Of a DNA stretch of 5,426 nucleotides, positions 1 to 5,426 are shown piece by piece (position 1 is the stretch's first letter; each line of letters opens with the position of its first letter). The stretch spans positions 1 to 5,426 of the forward strand of contig JANZZP010000037.1 in NCBI GenBank assembly GCA_026419335.1. The letters run 5' to 3'. Below the pieces are notes generated by a model, which saw nothing but the letters and a program-made list of their open reading frames with translations, did not search any database and was not told where the DNA came from. The stretch comes from Elusimicrobiales bacterium. GTDB lineage: Bacteria; Elusimicrobiota; Elusimicrobia; Elusimicrobiales; UBA9959. Made by a program: the position numbers and the translations under genes.

Positions 1-461
1 TACTTAAAAAAGAATTATCTTCATCAAAGTATGATGCTGTAATCCATTTAGCAGCAGTCTCAGATTATTCTCCATATCTTCTTATAACAAATAGTGGTAT
101 CAAAATAAAAATCCCATCAAAACAAAAGATTAGCATAAATGAAAATTTTTGTATAAAATTCAAAAAAAATTTTAAAATTTTAAATAGATTAAAGATATAT
201 TCTAAAAACAAAAATATAAAAATAATTCCATTTAAACTTACATCTTCAGCATCAAAAAAACAAGTAATCTATTCCATTAAAAAATTAAAAACTGAATGGG
301 TAATACATAATGACACATCAAAAATAAAAAGAAAATCACACCCTTTTACTATATATCATAACAATATAGCTATAAAATCAGTAAAAAACGCATATGAACT
401 TGCTAAATTTTTTGAAAATATATTAGAAGATGGAGGTAAAAATGTATCATCTTGTAGTTGA
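1..461 (+). CDS. coaB: CoaB/DFP-domain protein (phosphopantothenoylcysteine synthetase type), 3' end only
   Basis: This open frame enters from the left edge (first full codon at 3) and ends at TGA 459-461, giving 152 residues and no start in the window. Residues 11-24 read DAVIHLAAVSDYSP, the hallmark of the DFP/CoaB fold. It is followed by a Lys-rich stretch (KIKIPS, 34-39), PFKLTS (76-81) and HNDTSKI (102-108). CoaB joins 4'-phosphopantothenate to cysteine, using CTP in most bacteria, in cytoplasmic CoA synthesis. The PFKLTS and HNDTS segments differ from the GFAAET-like and N-containing motifs of E. coli CoaBC and resemble a divergent, often stand-alone DFP group. Whether a CoaC decarboxylase domain is fused upstream cannot be seen. 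The frame overlaps the start of coaX by 20 bases, and coaX and panD follow, which supports a CoA role. The family is secure; the exact enzymatic step is inferred. Confidence 0.82.
   Translation, partial: LKKELSSSKYDAVIHLAAVSDYSPYLLITNSGIKIKIPSKQKISINENFCIKFKKNFKILNRLKIYSKNKNIKIIPFKLTSSASKKQVIYSIKKLKTEWVIHNDTSKIKRKSHPFTIYHNNIAIKSVKNAYELAKFFENILEDGGKNVSSCS
432..437 (+). promoter_or_regulatory. Ribosome binding site of coaX
   Basis: GGAGGT lies 4 bases before ATG 442. It also lies inside the alternative in-frame ATG at 430, so initiation at 430 would have no ribosome binding site. This decides the coaX start at 442. The site sits within the last codons of the upstream coaB gene, which suggests coupled translation. 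Confidence 0.8.
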
Positions 462-1236
462 TATTGGTAATTCACAAATTTTTTTTGGTGTTTTTAAAGA
501 TAATAAATTAATTTTTACCTTTAGAAAAAATTCCAAAACTAATTTTACATTAGATGAAATAGGAATTTATTTAATTAATATCTTTAACTATAAAAAAATA
601 ACAAGAAACAACTTCTATGCTTGCTCAATAGCAAGCGTAGTCCCACATATAACACCAATCATATATGATTCCATTGTTTCTTATATAAAACCTAAAAAAA
701 TCTATATTTTAGGACCTGGAATAAAAACTGGAATAAACATAAAATATAAAAATCCTCATGAAGTTGGAGCCGATAGAATAGCAAACTGTATAGGAGCAAA
801 ATATCTTTATGGAAATAACAAAAGCTATATTATAGTTGACATAGGAACCGCAACTACTTTTGATATAATTAACGACAAAAATGAATACTTTGGAGGATTA
901 ATAATGCCGGGACCAAATTTACAAATATATTCATTATCTACTTCAACCGCTAAACTCTCACAAGTAGAATTAATAAAGCCTAAAAATTTTATAATAGACA
1001 ATACAACTTCAGCAATACAAAATGGCATATATTATTTAAACTTATACGGAATTAAAGGATTAACTGAAAAAATTAAAAAAGAGTTTCTCAATAATTCTAA
1101 AACTTTTGTTATAGGTACTGGAGGAGCTATCAAGCTTTTTGAAGGCGAAAATATATTTGATATAGTAAATCAAGATTTAATTTTATGGGGATTATATAAC
1201 TTAATAGAATTAAATGAAACCAAGGAGGCAAAATGA
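442..1236 (+). CDS. coaX: Type III pantothenate kinase
   Basis: CoaX phosphorylates pantothenate to 4'-phosphopantothenate, the first committed step of CoA synthesis, in the cytoplasm. The 264-residue length is normal for the family. Visible motifs of the ASKHA fold, in order: VVDIGNS (5-11, phosphate loop), GPGIKTGI (91-98), NPHEVGADRIAN (104-115, with Asp111 as the expected catalytic base), VDIGTATTFD (132-141, with Asp133 in the monovalent-cation region), GGLIMPG (151-157) and the C-terminal IGTGGA (224-229). All key residues appear intact. Type III enzymes as a family need K+ or NH4+ and are not inhibited by CoA, so feedback control at this step is probably absent. The start at 442 rather than 430 is chosen because GGAGGT stands just upstream and the protein then begins MYHLVVDIGN, like other CoaX proteins. 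It overlaps coaB by 20 bases and meets panD at its stop. Confidence 0.96.
   Translation: MYHLVVDIGNSQIFFGVFKDNKLIFTFRKNSKTNFTLDEIGIYLINIFNYKKITRNNFYACSIASVVPHITPIIYDSIVSYIKPKKIYILGPGIKTGINIKYKNPHEVGADRIANCIGAKYLYGNNKSYIIVDIGTATTFDIINDKNEYFGGLIMPGPNLQIYSLSTSTAKLSQVELIKPKNFIIDNTTSAIQNGIYYLNLYGIKGLTEKIKKEFLNNSKTFVIGTGGAIKLFEGENIFDIVNQDLILWGLYNLIELNETKEAK
1222..1228 (+). promoter_or_regulatory. Ribosome binding site of panD
   Basis: AAGGAGG is a near-perfect anti-Shine-Dalgarno match inside the last codons of coaX. The gap is 4 bases to ATG 1233 and 7 bases to ATG 1236. The second spacing is the more usual and favours a start at 1236. Confidence 0.8.
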
Positions 1237-1559
1237 TGATTGAAGTTATGAAATCAAAAATACATAGAGCAAAAATTACTTCAACAGATATAGATTATGA
1301 AGGTTCTATAACAATAGATCATCAATTATGTAAAAAGGCAAACTTAAAAGAATTTGAAAAAGTAGATGTTTATAATATAACAAATGGGGAACGTTTTACT
1401 ACTTACGTAATTTATGGTAAAAAAGGAGAGATACAAATAAATGGTGCTGCCGCAAGACTATGTCAAAAAGGAGATATAATAATCATAGTTTCTTATGCTT
1501 TAATAGATGAAAAAGAATATGAAAACTTTAAACCAAAAATTATTATTCTTAAAAACTAA
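1236..1559 (+). CDS. panD: Aspartate 1-decarboxylase (pyruvoyl enzyme)
   Basis: PanD converts L-aspartate to beta-alanine, the amine half of pantothenate. It is made as an inactive proenzyme that cleaves itself between Gly and Ser to create a pyruvoyl cofactor. Here YEGS (21-24) gives the Gly23-Ser24 cleavage site. The other family residues are present: KIHRAKIT (8-15), NGERFTTY (50-57, including Arg53, Thr56 and Tyr57), INGAAARL (68-75) and KGDIIIIVSY (78-87). At 107 residues it is shorter than the E. coli (126) and B. subtilis proteins because the tail after the PKIIIL strand is missing; the catalytic core is complete. ATG 1233 is an alternative start that adds one Met. The start overlaps the coaX stop (TGATG), so translation is probably coupled. 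The stop at 1557-1559 overlaps the stop of the convergent gene. Neither panB nor panC is in the window. Confidence 0.96.
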   Translation: MIEVMKSKIHRAKITSTDIDYEGSITIDHQLCKKANLKEFEKVDVYNITNGERFTTYVIYGKKGEIQINGAAARLCQKGDIIIIVSYALIDEKEYENFKPKIIILKN

Positions 1560-2452
1560 TCAATTCTATATTCTTCACTTAGTTTCTTTATTTTAATTCC
1601 ATCTGGAATGAGTGTATATATTTTATCTGAATAATTTAATATAGTTTCATGAAGTTCTTTATAATCTAAAGCTTTAATTTCCTCAAAACCTGTTATATCA
1701 GCCATTTTCAAAATTATTTTTGAATAATCTTTATCATTGCTCAACTTCATAAACTCATTTAAAACTCTTCCACAAATTAACTCATCAAGTCCTTTTCTAC
1801 AAATAACAGGTTCATTAGGTATAGGTCCAAACTCATATATAATCTTTAAAGACTTTTCTTTTTCTATCATTTTTTTATACACAGACACAGCATCAACTTC
1901 TCCGTTTTTGAGTTTTTCCAATGCAATCTCAAAACTATCCATAAAAACAAATAAAGGTTTTACTTTTAACCTTGAGAAAATAATAGATGGTAAAACAAAA
2001 CCTGATATAGAATAAGGACTTCTTGTTGCTATTTTTTTACCATTAAGTTTTTCGATATTTATAATATCTGAAGATAATGTTACAATAACACCATAATAAG
2101 AATTTTTACCATTTTCTCTAAGTATTCTTAATTTAGGCTCTACTCTATAATATTCCCTTGCTATAAGATATTCATTAAGAGACAAAAAAGCAATATCAAT
2201 TTTTTTCTTACCAATTTCTTCAAGTATATCTATGGAATCTTTAATTGTTCTAAACTCAATATGCATTTTTAAATCTGATTCTATTCTATTTTTAAGTTTT
2301 ATAAAATCTAATTCACTAAGGTTTTGATAATATGGATAAGATAAACCTATAACGACAGGATTATTCAAACTACCAATATCTTTATCAGTTCTAAAACAAC
2401 TATTTAAACAAAGCATATTTAATATTAAAAACGAAAACTTCATAAATTTCAT
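1556..2452 (-). CDS. PhnD/SsuA-type periplasmic substrate-binding lipoprotein
   Basis: This is a 298-residue solute-binding protein of the phosphonate/phosphite PhnD-like family. A basic N-terminus and hydrophobic run (1-18) end in LNSC, so Cys19 is the probable lipidation site; Asn at -2 makes the lipobox imperfect. Family landmarks follow: VVIGLSYPYY (33-42), KKIDIAFLSLNEYLIARE (83-100), YYGVIVTLSSDI (119-130), KLNGKKIA (135-142), SPYSISGFVLP (145-155) and ALEKLKNGEVDAVSV (177-191). By-eye alignment suggests two pocket changes: the family S-T-S-G segment reads S-I-S-G, and the S-H-E/D segment reads S-F-E. The ligand may therefore not be a phosphonate. The start at 2452 is preferred over a longer upstream reading because AAAGGAGG lies 5 bases before it and the protein then begins with a signal peptide. 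It is the last gene of the minus-strand cluster, 69 bases after the barrel gene, with no permease or ATPase gene nearby. The fold is confident; the substrate is unknown. Confidence 0.82.
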   Translation of the reverse strand: MKFMKFSFLILNMLCLNSCFRTDKDIGSLNNPVVIGLSYPYYQNLSELDFIKLKNRIESDLKMHIEFRTIKDSIDILEEIGKKKIDIAFLSLNEYLIAREYYRVEPKLRILRENGKNSYYGVIVTLSSDIINIEKLNGKKIATRSPYSISGFVLPSIIFSRLKVKPLFVFMDSFEIALEKLKNGEVDAVSVYKKMIEKEKSLKIIYEFGPIPNEPVICRKGLDELICGRVLNEFMKLSNDKDYSKIILKMADITGFEEIKALDYKELHETILNYSDKIYTLIPDGIKIKKLSEEYRID

Positions 2453-2457
2453 GTTTT

Positions 2458-2465
2458 CCTCCTTT
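2458..2465 (-). promoter_or_regulatory. Ribosome binding site of the PhnD-like lipoprotein gene
   Basis: Read on the minus strand, AAAGGAGG stands 5 bases before ATG 2452. It excludes the in-frame upstream extension to 2500, which would add 16 residues before the signal peptide. Confidence 0.82.
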
Positions 2466-2521
2466 CTAAAATGATAACACTTAAAATATATGTATTTCAA
2501 GTTACGAGATGTAAATAAGTA

Positions 2522-3457
2522 TTAAAACCTAAAAACAATATCAAATTTATTAACATTCCCAAGTTCCCCAAAAGGTAAATATGCATAATTAATATCAATA
2601 TCTTTGGTATTAATTCCAAAACCTAAACCAAGTCCAACTAACCAACCGAGATTTGATGTATCATAACCAAATTTATACCCAGTCCTAATAAAAAAACTAT
2701 TCTTTATCAAACATTCTATCCCTAAAGAAGGATATATTTTTTCATCGTATATATAATGTTCAAAATCAGATAATAAAGATACCTTATTAGAAAGTTTATA
2801 TTTTGAACCAGCTTTTATACTAAAAGGAAGATAATCTGAATCTTCTACATATTTTATTTTAGTGGCTAAATTAGACACCACAAACGAAAAGGAAATATTT
2901 GATTGATATTTATAAAGAAACCCAATATCTACTCCAAAAGCATTTCCTGATTTATCATCTATTTTAGAATTATAAATCTTAAAAGAAGCACCGAAATCAA
3001 GCCCATCAATTACTTTCTTTAAAAAATCATTTTTTCCAATAGTAAAAATCAATACAGTATCTCTTGAACTAAAATTTCCAGCAGACGGAACAATACCAAC
3101 AACATCATTAATTCTTTTTTCTATCCCATCTATATAAAAATTCATAACTCCAAAGGCTAAAGCGATATCTTTTTTTGATGTCTTATACGAAAGCATAGCA
3201 AGTTTTGAACCAGCAATATAATTTGAAAAACCAAAATATAATTCTCCATCTTTAGAATTTAATAAACCAGCTGGATTAGAAAAAATTGAATCCGCATTTT
3301 CATTATATGAAGAGTATGAACCTGCTAAAGATGCTTCTTTCGCTGATTCTGAAAATTTTAAAAAGCCACATGCTGTAGTTCCTTCTGCAGCTTTAATTAT
3401 AACATTATTTGAAAAATAAACTAAAATAATCATTACAAAAGTTTTGTAAAACTTCAT
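2522..3457 (-). CDS. PorV/PorQ (UPF0164)-family outer-membrane beta-barrel protein
   Basis: This 311-residue protein has an N-terminal signal peptide (hydrophobic 7-21, likely cleaved near Ala23 or Ala24). The mature start has the family pattern GTTA-x-x-FLKF (26-35), then the ASLAGSYSS segment (42-50, matching the usual alanine/glycine-rich 'ALGGAY' region) and SIFSNPAGLL (57-66), the NPAG hallmark. The rest alternates polar and hydrophobic residues as amphipathic strands and ends in FDIVFRF with a terminal Phe, the usual signal for BAM-assisted insertion. In Bacteroidota, PorV binds C-terminal sorting domains during type IX secretion and PorQ belongs to the same machinery. Outside that phylum, members are common but mostly uncharacterised. 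The gene starts 24 bases after a gene whose product carries a sorting-like C-terminal domain, so a cargo-handling role is plausible but unproven; a fatty-acid or solute channel (FadL-like fold) is the alternative. Its ribosome binding site is at 3464-3471. Confidence 0.85.
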   Translation of the reverse strand: MKFYKTFVMIILVYFSNNVIIKAAEGTTACGFLKFSESAKEASLAGSYSSYNENADSIFSNPAGLLNSKDGELYFGFSNYIAGSKLAMLSYKTSKKDIALAFGVMNFYIDGIEKRINDVVGIVPSAGNFSSRDTVLIFTIGKNDFLKKVIDGLDFGASFKIYNSKIDDKSGNAFGVDIGFLYKYQSNISFSFVVSNLATKIKYVEDSDYLPFSIKAGSKYKLSNKVSLLSDFEHYIYDEKIYPSLGIECLIKNSFFIRTGYKFGYDTSNLGWLVGLGLGFGINTKDIDINYAYLPFGELGNVNKFDIVFRF

Positions 3458-3463
3458 ATAAAG

Positions 3464-3471
3464 CCTCCTTT
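3464..3471 (-). promoter_or_regulatory. Ribosome binding site of the PorV-like gene
   Basis: AAAGGAGG on the minus strand lies 6 bases before ATG 3457, inside the 24-base gap after the stop of the upstream secreted-protein gene. No room remains for a separate promoter or terminator, so the two genes very likely share a transcript. Confidence 0.8.
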
Positions 3472-3481
3472 AAATAAAAAA

Positions 3482-5426
3482 TTATTTTATCACTGCCATT
3501 TTATGAATACCACCAAGTTTTTCACCATTTAAATAAGTTACTAAGAAATAAACACCAGAAGATACTTTTTCGTTTTTGTCATTTCTTCCATCCCATTCCG
3601 AGTAATAAACATATCCTCCTGCTCTATAACCTTCATCTATTGTTCTTACCTTTTCTCCAGATATATTATAAATCACTAATTTTATTTTGCCATCTTTTCC
3701 TTGAGGCAGATGATATTTTATTATAGTACCTTGTGTTTGATATAGACCTGTATACCAACTCCCACCATCTGAACTGATATTTACAGGTTTCAACTCAAGA
3801 TTAAATGGATTTGGAATATTATATATTTCAAAAGTATTTCCAACATAAGATGTACCTGTAGGTGGTTTAGCACTAAAAACTGCAAATTTTCCTTTCTGAG
3901 AAGATTGGGTATTTTGTGGTACAAATCTGCCATCAATTAAAGCACTCATACCTAATCTCTCTCTCATGAAAGGATTGGTAATATCAACTTTATTTGTCTC
4001 ATAAGCATTTGATATACTAACAACATCAACAGATACTGTTCCAAGCATTGGGTCTATAGTATAAGTTCCAATAATTTCTTCCCATCTAGAGGTATTTTCA
4101 TTATATTGATATATTCTAAGATTTGAAGTATTAGTAATAACCTTTTCCTTGTCATAAGCTAAAGTGAGTGTAAATTCTTTATTAGGTTGAACATTTGAGA
4201 TTTCTATCTCATATATATCAGACGCCATTAAGTCCTTAATTGTTTGTGATATAGTAAATTCTCCTTTTGAGGTACGTGTAGTTTTAACTGATGGCAACGC
4301 TGAAAAGAATCCTCCAATAAGTCCATCTCCAAAATTATGTATTTTTATATTTTTATAATATGAGGAAAGTACAATTGTAGAAGTAGATTGACTAAAAACT
4401 CCAGGGTCAATTTCTATACCAGTATAATCATTATTTTCTGAATCAGCATAAACATTACCACCAAAATATATTTTGTCATATATATAATTCTCATTTGCAA
4501 TATCATTTATAACATCATATACTATAACTTTTTCAACAATATCAATATCCCCTACCTGGACTTTAATGGTATAATAATTTTGTAGACTTGAAATATTAAA
4601 TTTACCAAGATAGGTGTTATTAGGCATTTTAACTAATGATAATTGTACAGCATTTGACTCATCAAAATTATCAATATTATATTTACCAGGAATATACTTA
4701 CAAATAGGCACATTAGCTATTTCTTTGGGACTCTTAATATACAATTCAATATTATTCTTATATCTCTTAATCTTAACATCAATTTGTGGTGGGATATCCA
4801 TAAACACTATATCCTCAGCATATGTTGTAGTAGAAGTTGTAGAAACTCTAACACTAGTTGTTTGAGTAAGTTTTCCAGGATAACTTGCTACAATTCTATA
4901 TACTGAACCAGATTCAACATTTTTTATTTCATAACTTCCATCTTCTTCTGTATATACTTTAATAGATGGAACATAATTTGAACCTTCAGATATTTTTGTT
5001 TCATTATAAGCTGAAACTAAAACGCCAGCAGAAAATGATGTTTTTGGAAATTTAGATAAATAAACTTTTCCTTTTATAGAATTTAAACTTGGCTTTAGTA
5101 TAAACTTATAATTTATTGGTTGATTGTTTAAAGAAAACTTTATAGCCTGAGAAGTATAACCATCTTTATGTATTTCTAACTTGTAGAGGCCAGTAGGAAT
5201 ATTTTCAAATGAACAATTACCATTATCATTAGTGTAGGCAGTTTCTTCAAAAGTTTTATGTATAAGAATAACCTTTGCACCTTTAACAGAAGAAGAACTT
5301 TCGTCTACAACATTAATATTAACCTTAGCAGAAATATAATTTTGGCTATCAAAATCAAAATCAAAAGTAGTGTTTCCATTTATAAATATCTCTTTTGATA
5401 TCGGTGGATAATTCGGACTTGTAAAG
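3482..5426 (-). CDS. Large secreted protein with carboxypeptidase-regulatory-like domains and a C-terminal FlgD-Ig/sorting-like domain (5' end outside the window)
   Basis: The frame is open without a stop from the right edge to TAA 3484-3482, giving 647 residues and no true start. A GTG at 4807 could be mistaken for the start, but it lies mid-domain and has no ribosome binding site. Numbering from the first full codon, two prealbumin-like CarboxypepD_reg-type domains are visible. Domain 1 (about 32-110) has VKGAKVIL, TNDNGNCSFENIPTGLYKL and HKDGY. Domain 2 (about 116-210) has IKGKVYL, TEEDGSYEIKNV and SGSVYRIVASYPG. A short Ser/Thr run follows (STTSTTTY, 194-201), then a beta-rich middle containing a LRIYQYNENTSRWEEI-like strand pair. 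NPFN (539-542) precedes the C-terminal domain (about 566-647), with IKLVIYNISGEKVRTI, YYSEWDGRND, SSGVYFLV and a final Lys (KMAVIK). This matches FlgD Ig-like/type-A sorting-like C-termini. The protein is probably exported and cell-surface or extracellular. Its specific function is not recognised. Confidence 0.82.
   Translation of the reverse strand, partial: FTSPNYPPISKEIFINGNTTFDFDFDSQNYISAKVNINVVDESSSSVKGAKVILIHKTFEETAYTNDNGNCSFENIPTGLYKLEIHKDGYTSQAIKFSLNNQPINYKFILKPSLNSIKGKVYLSKFPKTSFSAGVLVSAYNETKISEGSNYVPSIKVYTEEDGSYEIKNVESGSVYRIVASYPGKLTQTTSVRVSTTSTTTYAEDIVFMDIPPQIDVKIKRYKNNIELYIKSPKEIANVPICKYIPGKYNIDNFDESNAVQLSLVKMPNNTYLGKFNISSLQNYYTIKVQVGDIDIVEKVIVYDVINDIANENYIYDKIYFGGNVYADSENNDYTGIEIDPGVFSQSTSTIVLSSYYKNIKIHNFGDGLIGGFFSALPSVKTTRTSKGEFTISQTIKDLMASDIYEIEISNVQPNKEFTLTLAYDKEKVITNTSNLRIYQYNENTSRWEEIIGTYTIDPMLGTVSVDVVSISNAYETNKVDITNPFMRERLGMSALIDGRFVPQNTQSSQKGKFAVFSAKPPTGTSYVGNTFEIYNIPNPFNLELKPVNISSDGGSWYTGLYQTQGTIIKYHLPQGKDGKIKLVIYNISGEKVRTIDEGYRAGGYVYYSEWDGRNDKNEKVSSGVYFLVTYLNGEKLGGIHKMAVIK
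5348..5365 (-). repeat. Three perfect tandem copies of a 6-base unit
   Basis: ATCAAA is repeated three times (5348-5353, 5354-5359, 5360-5365). On the coding strand these read TTTGAT and encode Phe-Asp three times, just before the first carboxypeptidase-regulatory-like domain. Copy-number change would stay in frame, so this is at most a short length-variable strand and not an on/off switch. Confidence 0.6.

Noticed and set aside
430..441. Earlier coaX start at ATG 430
   Set aside because: The ribosome binding site overlaps this codon rather than preceding it, and the added residues precede the normal CoaX N-terminus.
825..1028. Minus-strand open frame of 67 codons
   Set aside because: It is the antisense shadow of coaX, has no ribosome binding site and resembles no protein family.
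1553..1585. Inverted repeat at the convergent gene junction as a bidirectional terminator
   Set aside because: The stem is only 7 pairs with a single G-C pair and a 19-base loop, too weak to support as an intrinsic terminator.
1737..2015. Plus-strand open frame of 92 codons
   Set aside because: It lies wholly antisense to the well-supported PhnD-like gene, and its sequence shows no domain or start signal.
2471..2500. Possible sigma-70-like promoter on the minus strand before the PhnD-like gene (TTGAAA, 18 bases, TATCAT)
   Set aside because: The predicted transcript would start inside the ribosome binding site at 2458-2465, and such matches are frequent in sequence this AT-rich.
4614..4865. 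Plus-strand open frame of 83 codons that looks hydrophobic
   Set aside because: It is antisense to the large secreted-protein gene. Its hydrophobic look comes from the complement of a polar beta-rich sequence, and no ribosome binding site is seen.

Overview
The window is strongly AT-rich, with coding sequence and synonymous positions dominated by A and T. TGA, TAA and TAG all act as stops. Nearly every gene is preceded by a clear AGGAGG-type ribosome binding site. The combination of a PorV/PorQ (UPF0164)-type outer-membrane barrel, a secreted protein with a C-terminal FlgD-Ig/type-A-sorting-like domain, and a lipoprotein points to a diderm bacterium. Elusimicrobiota fits best, and other low-GC lineages near the FCB group (such as Cloacimonadota-like or WOR-3-like groups) are possible. 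This placement is inferred from gene types, not from a marker tree.

Left third (1-1559, + strand): a compact coenzyme A operon. It holds the 3' end of a CoaB/DFP-domain protein (phosphopantothenoylcysteine synthetase type), then coaX (type III pantothenate kinase), then panD (aspartate decarboxylase). Each junction overlaps by 1-20 bases, so translation is probably coupled. PanD makes beta-alanine for pantothenate, CoaX phosphorylates pantothenate, and CoaB adds cysteine to the product. Three steps of one pathway are therefore co-expressed.

Right two thirds (1556-5426, - strand): a cell-envelope gene cluster read toward the CoA operon. In transcription order it holds (1) the C-terminal 647 residues of a large secreted protein, with two carboxypeptidase-regulatory-like beta domains, a beta-rich middle and a C-terminal FlgD-Ig/sorting-like domain; (2) a PorV/PorQ-like outer-membrane beta-barrel; (3) a PhnD-type periplasmic binding lipoprotein whose usual ligand-pocket residues look altered. 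The gaps are 24 and 69 bases, consistent with one transcript. The last gene runs tail to tail into panD, and the two stop codons share bases.

No tRNA, rRNA, CRISPR, insertion sequence or convincing terminator is visible. The longest gene-free stretch is 69 bases. The most interesting theme is the co-transcription of a sorting-domain cargo, a PorV-like barrel and a divergent PhnD-like lipoprotein with no transporter genes in view.
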